This document shows positions 1 to 5,018 of a DNA stretch of 10,726 nt, piece after piece. The stretch lies in assembly GCA_944353735.1 (NCBI GenBank), contig CALVPU010000178.1, forward strand, positions 1-10,726, read 5' to 3'. The notes below the pieces were generated by a model. That model was not told the DNA's origin and ran no database searches. It worked only from the letters and a program-made list of their open reading frames with translations. This stretch comes from an uncultured Eubacteriales bacterium (GTDB taxonomy: Bacteria; Bacillota; Clostridia; Christensenellales; Aristaeellaceae). A program made the translations under genes and the position numbers. Every line of letters starts with the position of its first letter. Position 1 is the first letter of the stretch.

Positions 1-12
1 GTGAGGGTGTGC

Positions 13-218
13 TTCGCCGCGCATAGCCTCGCGTTATCTTGTGTTTTCGCGCGAGTGCATATCGTTGTGTGCGGTTTCGCCGCATGCAGGTCCGCTGCGC
101 GAGGGCATATCGCTGTCTGCGGTCCCGCTGTGCGGGAGTGGTTCGCCGCGCAAAGCCTCGCCGCATGCAGGCTCGCCGCGCGAGGGCATATCGCCGCCTG
201 CGGTCCCATCGCGGATGG
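13..218. repeat. Imperfect in-frame direct repeats in the 3' part of the methyltransferase gene
   Basis: A 27-bp unit beginning GCGCGAG and containing GCATATCG occurs at 49-75, 97-123 and 178-204. A second unit, CGCCGCATGCAGG, occurs at 78-90 and 159-171. A third, TTCGCCGCGCA-AGCCTCG, occurs at 13-31 and 142-160. Offsets are 48, 81 and 129 bp, all multiples of three, so the reading frame is kept. On the minus strand they encode variants of DMPSRxxPACGE. Two copies are followed by small hairpins with different stems (TCCCGC/GCGGGA at 123-137, CCCATC/GATGGG at 204-218). The array may continue beyond the left edge. Confidence 0.8.
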
Positions 219-1026
219 GCGCGCGGCGATTCTCCTTCGACCACACGGCGCAGGGAAGCAGTACGCGCTTGCCATGCAGCGGCAGGCGGCTGAACCAGTC
301 AAAGCGATCGCCCAGCGCGCAGACATCGCCGACGACGAACACCGCCGGCGAGTGGATGCCCTCGCGCGCGATGCACGCCGCGATGCCGTCGAGCGCGGTC
401 GTGAAGCGGCGCTGTTCGGGTCGTGCGCCGTTTTCGACGACGGCGCACGGGGTTTTCGGATCGAATCCGGCGCCAATCAGTCCCGCCGCGATCTCGCCGA
501 ACGTCGCCACGGACATCAGAAAGACCATCGTCCCGCCGAGCTGCCTGAGCGCGCCGTAGTTGATTTCGAGCGCGCCGCCGCCGCGCCGGTGCCCCGTGAG
601 GATGTGCACCGACGCGCAGCAGTCGCGGTGCGTGACCGGGATGCCCGCGCAGGCGGGCGCCGCCAGCGCCGACGTGACGCCCGGGATGACCTCGAACGCC
701 ACGCCGTTTCGCGCCAGCGCTTCCAGCTCTTCGCCGCCGCGCCCGAAGAGGAAGCTGTCGCCGCCCTTGAGGCGCACCACGCGCCTGCCGGCGAGCGCCC
801 GCTCCAGCAGCAGGCGGTTGATCTCTTCCTGCGGCACGGGATGGCGTCCGGCGCGCTTGCCGACGTCGATGCGCTCCGCCGCCGGTGGGATGCGCGCGAG
901 GATTTCCCCGTCCACGAGGCGGTCGTAGACGACCACCTCCGCCTGCTCGAGCGCCTTCAGTCCGCCGACCGTCATCAGCGCCAGCCCGCCCGGACCCGCG
1001 CCCACCAGCGTCACCTTGCCTGCCAT
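34..1026 (-). CDS. cobA: Uroporphyrinogen-III C-methyltransferase (SUMT) with an aberrant repeat-rich C-terminal tail
   Basis: The protein (330 aa) should transfer two methyl groups from S-adenosylmethionine to uroporphyrinogen III, giving precorrin-2 for siroheme and cobalamin, in the cytosol. Residues 1-245 show the tetrapyrrole methylase fold: VGAGPGG (8-14), LKGGDSFLFGRGG (86-98), VIPGVTSALAAPACAGIPVT (113-132), the MSVATF segment (171-176) and NGARPEQR (199-206). I chose the ATG at 1024-1026 because AGGAAGG lies 8 bases upstream; an upstream ATG at 1045-1047 has its AAAGGAA directly adjacent, which is too close. Residues 250-257 (LHGKRVLL) resemble the first strand of a fused HemD (uroporphyrinogen-III synthase) domain. 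That domain does not continue: about 60 residues of Gly/Arg/Ser/Pro repeats follow, ending at TAA (34-36). The same frame then runs open to the window edge with repeat-like residues. The methyltransferase call is secure; the state of the C-terminus is uncertain. Confidence 0.9.
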   Translation of the reverse strand: MAGKVTLVGAGPGGLALMTVGGLKALEQAEVVVYDRLVDGEILARIPPAAERIDVGKRAGRHPVPQEEINRLLLERALAGRRVVRLKGGDSFLFGRGGEELEALARNGVAFEVIPGVTSALAAPACAGIPVTHRDCCASVHILTGHRRGGGALEINYGALRQLGGTMVFLMSVATFGEIAAGLIGAGFDPKTPCAVVENGARPEQRRFTTALDGIAACIAREGIHSPAVFVVGDVCALGDRFDWFSRLPLHGKRVLLPCAVWSKENRRAPIRDGTAGGDMPSRGEPACGEALRGEPLPHSGTADSDMPSRSGPACGETAHNDMHSRENTR

Positions 1027-1061
1027 TCGCGCCGCCTTCCTTCGCATTTCCTTTGTTTTTC

Positions 1062-1090
1062 ATTATAGCAGATGCGCCGCGGCCTGTCAT
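1062..1090 (-). promoter_or_regulatory. Sigma-A-type promoter for the methyltransferase gene
   Basis: On the minus strand there is a perfect -10 TATAAT (1062-1067) with an extended TGC before it, a 17-bp spacer and a -35 ATGACA (1085-1090), five of six bases matching TTGACA. The expected transcript start near 1055 leaves a leader of roughly 30 bases, which fits the start codon at 1026 better than the one at 1047. The -35 box overlaps the TGA stop (1087-1089) of the upstream small gene. Confidence 0.8.
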
Positions 1091-1236
1091 TTCTTTTTTG
1101 CGCGGCGCTTGCGCCTGGCGGGATGAATGCCGTACAGCTTTGCCGCGACGGCGCCCTGCACGGGGTTTTGCGGCAGCGCGGGCATCAGCCCGGTGCACTC
1201 CGTCGCCGAGGCGACGCGTTCCTGATCGAGATCCAT
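1087..1236 (-). CDS. Small basic-tailed protein of unknown function, 49 aa
   Basis: I do not recognise this protein with certainty. It begins MDLDQERVASATECTGLMPA, continues with a Pro/Gln turn (LPQNPVQ) and a LYGIHP segment, and ends in a strongly basic tail (RRKRRAKKK). It is treated as a real gene because GGGAGG sits 7 bases before the ATG (1234-1236), an excellent ribosome binding site, and because the composition is protein-like, with a structured-looking N-terminal half and a basic end. It lies 60 bp upstream of the methyltransferase gene in the same direction. No terminator is visible between them, so read-through is possible, although the methyltransferase has its own promoter. It has no signal peptide or membrane segment. 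A single Cys (residue 14) lies in the ATECTGL motif. Its function could concern nucleic acid or ribosome binding given the tail, but that is only a guess. Confidence 0.65.
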   Translation of the reverse strand: MDLDQERVASATECTGLMPALPQNPVQGAVAAKLYGIHPARRKRRAKKK

Positions 1237-1263
1237 GCTCTGTCCTCCCTTCGCCTTGAACTG

Positions 1264-1281
1264 CCGCGCCGCGCGGCGCGG
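1264..1281. repeat. Perfect 18-bp GC palindrome upstream of the small gene
   Basis: CCGCGCCGCGCGGCGCGG is identical to its reverse complement. It lies 27 bp upstream of the start codon of the 49-aa gene, so it could be a hairpin in that gene's leader or an operator. At this GC content a chance palindrome is also possible. Confidence 0.5.
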
Positions 1282-1341
1282 ACGAATCCAGTGTTCCCCG
1301 CCGCGGCGCGCGCCATGCCCGGCGCGATCTGCGCAAAATCG

Positions 1342-1364
1342 CACAAAAAGGCGACATTTTCCCG
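1342..1364. promoter_or_regulatory. 23-bp motif shared with 4933-4955 (copy 1)
   Basis: This AT-rich island in GC-rich intergenic DNA reads CACAAAA, five variable or partly variable bases, then ACATTTTCCCG. It matches the site at 4933-4955 at 20 of 23 positions. Both copies lie between divergent genes and end about 30 bp before the -10-like element of the plus-strand gene. The flanking AAAA...TTTT gives a loose dyad. It is probably a protein-binding or promoter-associated site; the factor is unknown. Confidence 0.45.
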
Positions 1365-1394
1365 CGCGCGTTCTGCCGGGCGTGCGCCGCGCCG

Positions 1395-1400
1395 TATATT
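1395..1400 (+). promoter_or_regulatory. Possible -10 element of the zinc-ribbon gene
   Basis: TATATT in a GC-rich stretch lies 37 bp before the start codon at 1438. No convincing -35 box is seen at the right spacing, so activator or alternative sigma dependence is possible. Confidence 0.35.
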
Positions 1401-1437
1401 GTGGTCAGCGCATGGGAGATGGAAGGGGGAGAGGCGG

Positions 1438-3036
1438 ATGCGGCTGGACCTGAGCTGTCCCGTCGAGGTGCGCGGCTATGCGATTTCTGCCGGCGGCGGC
1501 GTGGTGCGCGCCTCGGTGCGGCTGCACAATCTGGCGAGGCGGCAGGTCGCGTCGATCGAGGGCGCGGCGGGGTGGTTCAGCACCGCCAGCGATCGCCGCC
1601 TGGCGATGCCGTTTTGCGTCGAGCGCCTGCGCGCCTGCGGCGGGCATGGGTTTCGCATTGCGCTGGAGACGGCGCTGTTGCCGGAAGCGGACCGGCTGGA
1701 ACTGTGCTTTTCGCGCGTGCGCTTTGCCGACGGCGGCGAGTGGCGCGCCGGCGCGGGACCATTCGCCGAGATGCAGCCGCTGCCGCCGATTGTGCCCGGG
1801 GAGCTCGCCGCGCTGCGCGAACTCGCCGGCGGCGACGCCGTATGCTATCCGAAGCAGACCTCGAAGCTGTGGCGCTGCGTGTGCGGGCGGCTCAATCCCA
1901 ACGATGAGGATCGCTGCGCGCGCTGCCGGCGCGATCACATTGCCGCGCTCGCCTGCACGCCGGAAGCGGTGCGCCGCCTTGGACTGCGCGCCGGCGTGCC
2001 GCGGACGGGCAGAATCGCCGCAGATAGGCGGCAGGCGGCGCGGGTTGAGGACATCCGCGACTGGCGCGCGCGGAAGGGCGGCGCAGCGGAAGGGCAGGGA
2101 GCGCGGCACACAGAGGGGGTTTTTGATGTAGGAATGCCCGCGGGCGTGCGGGAACTGCGGGGAAGCGGCGAATGCGGCGCACAACGGGACGGCGGCGCGG
2201 TGGAGTCGGAAAAGCCGGCGGAGCGGAGCGGGTTTTCCGATATGGGAGCGCGGCGCGGCGGCGAATGCGCACAGGAATTGGACGTGTGTGTGGCAGGAAA
2301 ACAGTGGAACGCGGTGAGCGGCGCCGGGGAAGGGGAAGCGTCGCTCGCCGGATTGCGGGGAATGGGGGACGACGCTTGCGCGGCGGCGCAGAAGCGCGCC
2401 GGGACCGGAGCGCGGCGCGATGGGGAAGCGCGGACCGCCGGCGAGGCGGATCGCGCGCCGGTCGCGCGCACGGATGTCCGTTCGGTGCTGGAAAGCGCGG
2501 CGGAATCCGCAGGGCGATGCGAAGCGGCGAAAGCGCGGCTGCGCACCGGCGCCGATGTGGAAGGGATTTGGAAAAGTCCGATAGCGGGCGCTGCCGTCCA
2601 AGAGAGAGGCGGACAATCGCGCGGTGTCGCCGGTGCTTGCGAGACCGGGGAAGGAAAGGAAAAACGTGCGGCTTCGGAAGGGGAGAAATCGCGCGAAGGC
2701 GCAGGGTCTGCGCGAAGCGGCGCGCGCGGGGATGGCGGTGCTTGGAAGGTGGGAGAAGGGCAGAAACGACGGCGCGCGAAGGACCTGCCGGGAGCGCGGG
2801 ACAACCTGCGCGAGCCGCCGCTTGACGACGCGGAACTTGCGGCGGTTTACGCCAAGTACCTGCGCGAGCGCACGCGGCTGCTGTGGCGAACCGCTGTGGC
2901 GGCGGTGGTCATACTGGCGCTGAGCGTGCTCTGGGCGCTGAGCGCCGGACCGGATGCAGGCGAGGACGCTGAAAGCGCGGGCGGGCGCGCGCTTCCGGCG
3001 GCGATTTCCGTGAATTGGCGGAAAGATGCGCGGTAA
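1438..3036 (+). CDS. Zinc-ribbon protein with long low-complexity linker and C-terminal membrane segment
   Basis: The start is ATG 1438 after GGGGGAGAGGCGG; the gene ends with a double stop TAATAA. The 532-aa product has four parts. Residues 1-135 form a probable beta-rich domain (SCPVEVRGYAI, VRLHNLARRQV). Residues 145-166 form a treble-Cys zinc ribbon, WRCVCGRLN...CARC, with Cys 147, 149, 160 and 163. Residues about 195-460 are a disordered Gly/Ala/Arg/Glu-rich linker with scattered Cys (GECG, GECAQELDVC, DDAC, GRCE, GACE). Residues 481-503 (LLWRTAVAAVVILALSVLWA) are a single membrane helix followed by about 29 residues. The arrangement of an N-terminal domain, ribbon and tail helix resembles uncharacterised Clostridia proteins, but the linker is unusually long and uses A-ending codons more than its neighbours. 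It is probably membrane-tethered with a cytosolic ribbon. No enzymatic residues are evident. The gene is clear; the role is unknown. Confidence 0.75.
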   Translation: MRLDLSCPVEVRGYAISAGGGVVRASVRLHNLARRQVASIEGAAGWFSTASDRRLAMPFCVERLRACGGHGFRIALETALLPEADRLELCFSRVRFADGGEWRAGAGPFAEMQPLPPIVPGELAALRELAGGDAVCYPKQTSKLWRCVCGRLNPNDEDRCARCRRDHIAALACTPEAVRRLGLRAGVPRTGRIAADRRQAARVEDIRDWRARKGGAAEGQGARHTEGVFDVGMPAGVRELRGSGECGAQRDGGAVESEKPAERSGFSDMGARRGGECAQELDVCVAGKQWNAVSGAGEGEASLAGLRGMGDDACAAAQKRAGTGARRDGEARTAGEADRAPVARTDVRSVLESAAESAGRCEAAKARLRTGADVEGIWKSPIAGAAVQERGGQSRGVAGACETGEGKEKRAASEGEKSREGAGSARSGARGDGGAWKVGEGQKRRRAKDLPGARDNLREPPLDDAELAAVYAKYLRERTRLLWRTAVAAVVILALSVLWALSAGPDAGEDAESAGGRALPAAISVNWRKDAR

Positions 3037-3044
3037 TAAACAGT

Positions 3045-3070
3045 TCCCGCGATCCGGTCGGGTCGCGGGA
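3045..3070. repeat. Palindrome copy 1 (long hairpin just after the zinc-ribbon gene)
   Basis: The arms TCCCGCGATCCG and CGGGTCGCGGGA form a 12-bp stem with one T-G wobble and a two-base loop, starting nine bases after the stop codon. No T-run follows, so it is not a classical terminator but could protect the 3' end of the message. It is related to the palindrome at 3352-3385. Confidence 0.75.
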
Positions 3071-3080
3071 GCAGCGCGCC

Positions 3081-3250
3081 GATCAAGCCCGCAGGCGCAA
3101 AACGGCGCCGAATGCGTGGCAGCGGTGCGATCCTCCTCGGCGTTGCCGGATCAAGCCCGCAGACGCAAAACGGCGCCGATTGCGTGGCAGCGGCGCGCTC
3201 CTCCTCGGCGTTGCCGTATCAAGCCCACAGGCGCAAAACAGCGCCGATTG
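3081..3250. repeat. 68-bp tandem repeat, 2.5 copies
   Basis: Copies start at 3081, 3149 and 3217, exactly 68 bp apart; the third is truncated after about 34 bp. Each begins with GATCAAGCCCGCAG or a close variant and contains AAAACGGCGCCG or AAAACAGCGCCG. Since 68 is not a multiple of three, the array is not maintained as coding sequence. The third copy runs into the terminator and supplies its left arm. Confidence 0.9.
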
Positions 3251-3281
3251 AGAACGGACCGGCGCTGTTTTTGTTTCTTTT
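3235..3281 (+). terminator. Rho-independent terminator of the zinc-ribbon gene
   Basis: AAAACAGCGCCG (3235-3246) and CGGCGCTGTTTT (3260-3271) form a perfect 12-bp stem around a 13-base loop, followed by TGTTTCTTTT. On the minus strand the stem is followed by TTTTGCGCC, so it may also stop the convergent gene weakly. Confidence 0.9.
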
Positions 3282-3351
3282 GTCGGATGCACCTGCAACC
3301 CCGGCTCGCAGTTTTTTGGCGATAGGGCAGCCTTCCGGCGCTGACAGCGTT

Positions 3352-3385
3352 CAGCCCCCGCGATCCGATTGGATTGCGGGGGCTG
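3352..3385. repeat. Palindrome copy 2 (15-bp stem, GATT loop)
   Basis: CAGCCCCCGCGATCC pairs with GGATTGCGGGGGCTG around the loop GATT, with one G-T wobble. Its core differs from the palindrome at 3045-3070 at only 4 of 24 positions. No T-run is present on either strand, so this is more likely a dispersed palindromic repeat than a terminator. Confidence 0.8.
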
Positions 3386-3538
3386 TGAAGTGGTGCGCTG
3401 TCTTCAACCATGGGAAACGGCGCCGGAAAGCGAGTCCGCGCAGGGCGCTTTCAGTCGCGCGGGGATGCTGCCGTGAAGCAAGCGCAGCCGCCGCGTGCCT
3501 GAACGGATCGCGTCTGCCGCCGCGCCCCGGCGCGGGCG

Positions 3539-4822
3539 TTACTCGGTCTCGCCGTCGTCCGCGTCCTCGTACAGGCGCACCTGGAAGTCGTGGTCGGCGA
3601 TGCCGGTCTCCTCCATGTCAAAGTCCGCCTGCGCGGCGGTCACCGCTGCCTCGGTATTGGCGCCGAAGTTGCCGTCGGCGGTGTCGTCGAGATAGCCCAG
3701 CTCGATCAGGCGTTCCTGCAGGCGCACGACCTCGTCGCCCGTCGAGCCGGTCTGCAGCGCGTCATACGCGGGCGTCGGCTGCGGCGTCGGCGTGGGGCGC
3801 AGCGGCTCGCCGACCTCGAACTTGTACACCTGCGTGCCGGCGCTGGACGCCACGGAGACCACGAGGTACTCGATGTCGCCCACCTCGTCGCTGAAGTCGA
3901 AGCGCTTGTACGCCATCGTGGGGATGTTCGTCTCGACGACCAGCTCGACGTTGCGGATCTCGGTGGCGGTCAGCGCATAGCCCTGCACGGACACGCCCTC
4001 GGCGTTCTCCAGCGATACCGTGAACAGGTTCGCGGGCATGATCGTCTGCGAGCCCATGTAATCGTTGAGCAGCAGCTCGAACTCGACGCCCGCCTCAGCG
4101 CCGCTGAGCTGATAGGTGGTGCCGTAGGTCTCGCGATAGTACTCGGGCGTCAGATAGCGCTTGACGGACAGCGAGAAGTCCAGCGTCTCGTAGCTCTGGG
4201 CGTCGCCCGCCTGATGCACGGTGCCGTCGCTGTTGATCGCCACGGAGAAGTCCTGCGTCGCGCCAAAGGGCACGACGACCGCCTCGGGCTCCGCCTCCGG
4301 CGCCGGGGTGGCTTCCGGCGCTGTCGTGGACGGCGCCTGCGACGGCTCGACGGTGGGCAGCAGCGTCGAGATGACGACGCGCGTGCCGGTCCCCTCCGGT
4401 TCCGTGGACGGCGTCTCGATCGGCGCCTCGGTGGCTTCCGGCGCCTCGGTGGCTTCCGGCGCCTCGGTCGCTGCGGTCGCCTCAGCGGGCTCGTCGGTGG
4501 GCACCTGCGTGGGCTCGTCCGCAGGCTCATCGGCAGGTTCCTGCGTGGGTTCGTCGGTGAACTGGGCGGGGACCTGCGTCGGCACGGCGGTCGGCTGCGC
4601 CGTTTCCGCGGCGTCCGGCGTGCTCAGCGCGGTGGGGGTGGGCAGGTCCGCCGTGGCGGGCGCGTCGATTTCCTGCGCCGGCGCGGTGAGGCGCCCGGCG
4701 GCAAAGCCGGCGGCAAGGCCGATCAGCAGCGACAGTACGATCGCGATTTTCAGGTTTCGCTTGTACCGCGCGCGCAGCCTGCGCTCGCGGACCCGCGCCG
4801 AATGCTGTTTCCTCTTTTCCAT
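3539..4822 (-). CDS. Membrane-anchored protein with Pro/Thr/Glu-rich stalk and C-terminal peptidoglycan-binding domain
   Basis: The 427-aa product has a basic cytoplasmic N-terminus (residues 1-23, many Arg/Lys), one membrane helix (about 24-43, IAIVLSLLIGLAAGFAAG), a long stalk of Pro, Thr, Glu and Ala (about 48-180, with TEAPEA and DEPTQ/DEPAD repeats), and a folded extracellular region (about 185-340) that I cannot place in a family. A short PTPTPQPTP hinge follows, then a PG_binding_1-type domain (about 356-420: GSTGDEVVRLQERLIELGYL, DGNFGANTEAAVTAAQ). It is probably anchored in the membrane and spans to the cell wall. No catalytic hydrolase domain is visible, so it may sense, tether or scaffold. 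AGGAGG and GAGGG lie just before the ATG at 4820-4822, and a good promoter lies upstream. The PG-binding assignment is firm; the function is inferred. Confidence 0.85.
   Translation of the reverse strand: MEKRKQHSARVRERRLRARYKRNLKIAIVLSLLIGLAAGFAAGRLTAPAQEIDAPATADLPTPTALSTPDAAETAQPTAVPTQVPAQFTDEPTQEPADEPADEPTQVPTDEPAEATAATEAPEATEAPEATEAPIETPSTEPEGTGTRVVISTLLPTVEPSQAPSTTAPEATPAPEAEPEAVVVPFGATQDFSVAINSDGTVHQAGDAQSYETLDFSLSVKRYLTPEYYRETYGTTYQLSGAEAGVEFELLLNDYMGSQTIMPANLFTVSLENAEGVSVQGYALTATEIRNVELVVETNIPTMAYKRFDFSDEVGDIEYLVVSVASSAGTQVYKFEVGEPLRPTPTPQPTPAYDALQTGSTGDEVVRLQERLIELGYLDDTADGNFGANTEAAVTAAQADFDMEETGIADHDFQVRLYEDADDGETE
4431..4466 (-). repeat. Exact 18-bp tandem repeat in the stalk coding sequence
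   Basis: GTGGCTTCCGGCGCCTCG occurs twice in tandem (4431-4448, 4449-4466), with degenerate copies on both sides. It encodes the TEAPEA units of the stalk and keeps the frame, so the stalk length could vary between strains. Confidence 0.85.
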
Positions 4823-4860
4823 TTTCCCTCTGCCTCCTGTGTCCGTATCATACTGTTACT

Positions 4861-4890
4861 ATTATACCCTGTAATTGTTACGCGCGTCAA
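4861..4890 (-). promoter_or_regulatory. Sigma-A-type promoter for the peptidoglycan-binding gene
   Basis: On the minus strand a perfect -10 TATAAT (4861-4866) and a -35 TTGACG (4885-4890) are separated by 18 bp. The start codon lies about 40 bp downstream. Confidence 0.75.
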
Positions 4891-4932
4891 GCCAAAATCC
4901 GAGAAAAATGCGAAATTCTGAAATTGAAACGT

Positions 4933-4955
4933 CACAAAACGATGACATTTTCCCG
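4933..4955. promoter_or_regulatory. 23-bp motif shared with 1342-1364 (copy 2)
   Basis: This copy starts CACAAAACGATG and ends ACATTTTCCCG. It sits between the divergent peptidoglycan-binding and SGNH hydrolase genes, 43 bp upstream of the -35 box of the former and 28 bp before the -10-like element of the latter. The conserved length, orientation and position relative to the plus-strand gene suggest a shared regulator. Confidence 0.45.
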
Positions 4956-4980
4956 TGGGCTGGCGCGACGCGCGCGGATG

Positions 4981-4989
4981 TGTTAAAAT
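4981..4989 (+). promoter_or_regulatory. Possible extended -10 element of the SGNH hydrolase gene
   Basis: TGTTAAAAT is an extended -10 (TGN plus TAAAAT, five of six bases). The base run 17 bp upstream does not resemble a -35 box. A transcript would start near 4996, shortly before the chosen ATG at 5019. Confidence 0.4.
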
Positions 4990-5018
4990 GGAGGCGGAAT
5001 GCGAAAGGGGTGGCGCGC

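Larger units (their letters stand above)
3037..3538. other. Convergent intergenic region, about 500 bp, no gene seen
   Basis: This region separates the stop of the zinc-ribbon gene from the stop of the peptidoglycan-binding gene. It holds two related palindromes, a 68-bp tandem repeat and a terminator, each listed separately. It also has a 7-bp hairpin GAAAGCG/CGCTTTC (arms 3426-3432 and 3446-3452) and a half-palindrome CGGATCGCG (3504-3512) that is the reverse complement of CGCGATCCG in the two palindromes. The open frames here lack ribosome binding sites and simply read through the repeats, so I do not call them. Confidence 0.7.

Noticed and set aside
1..1068. Plus-strand open frame over the methyltransferase gene
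   Set aside because: The opposite strand encodes unmistakable SUMT motifs; this frame is Arg/Ala-rich noise.
1405..2616. Open frame of 403 codons on the minus strand opposite the zinc-ribbon gene
   Set aside because: It has no ribosome binding site and an Arg/Pro/Ala-rich composition without domain signals; the plus strand carries a clear zinc ribbon and membrane helix.
3081..3250. The tandem repeats as a possible CRISPR array
   Set aside because: The copies are contiguous 68-bp duplications with no unique spacers and no cas genes nearby.
3026..3411. Several overlapping short frames in the 68-bp repeat region
   Set aside because: The repeat length is not a multiple of three, no frame has a ribosome binding site, and the region contains a terminator and hairpins.
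3590..4921. Plus-strand open frame of 443 codons opposite the peptidoglycan-binding gene
   Set aside because: It is composed of Arg/Gly repeats mirroring the stalk codons and lacks a ribosome binding site.
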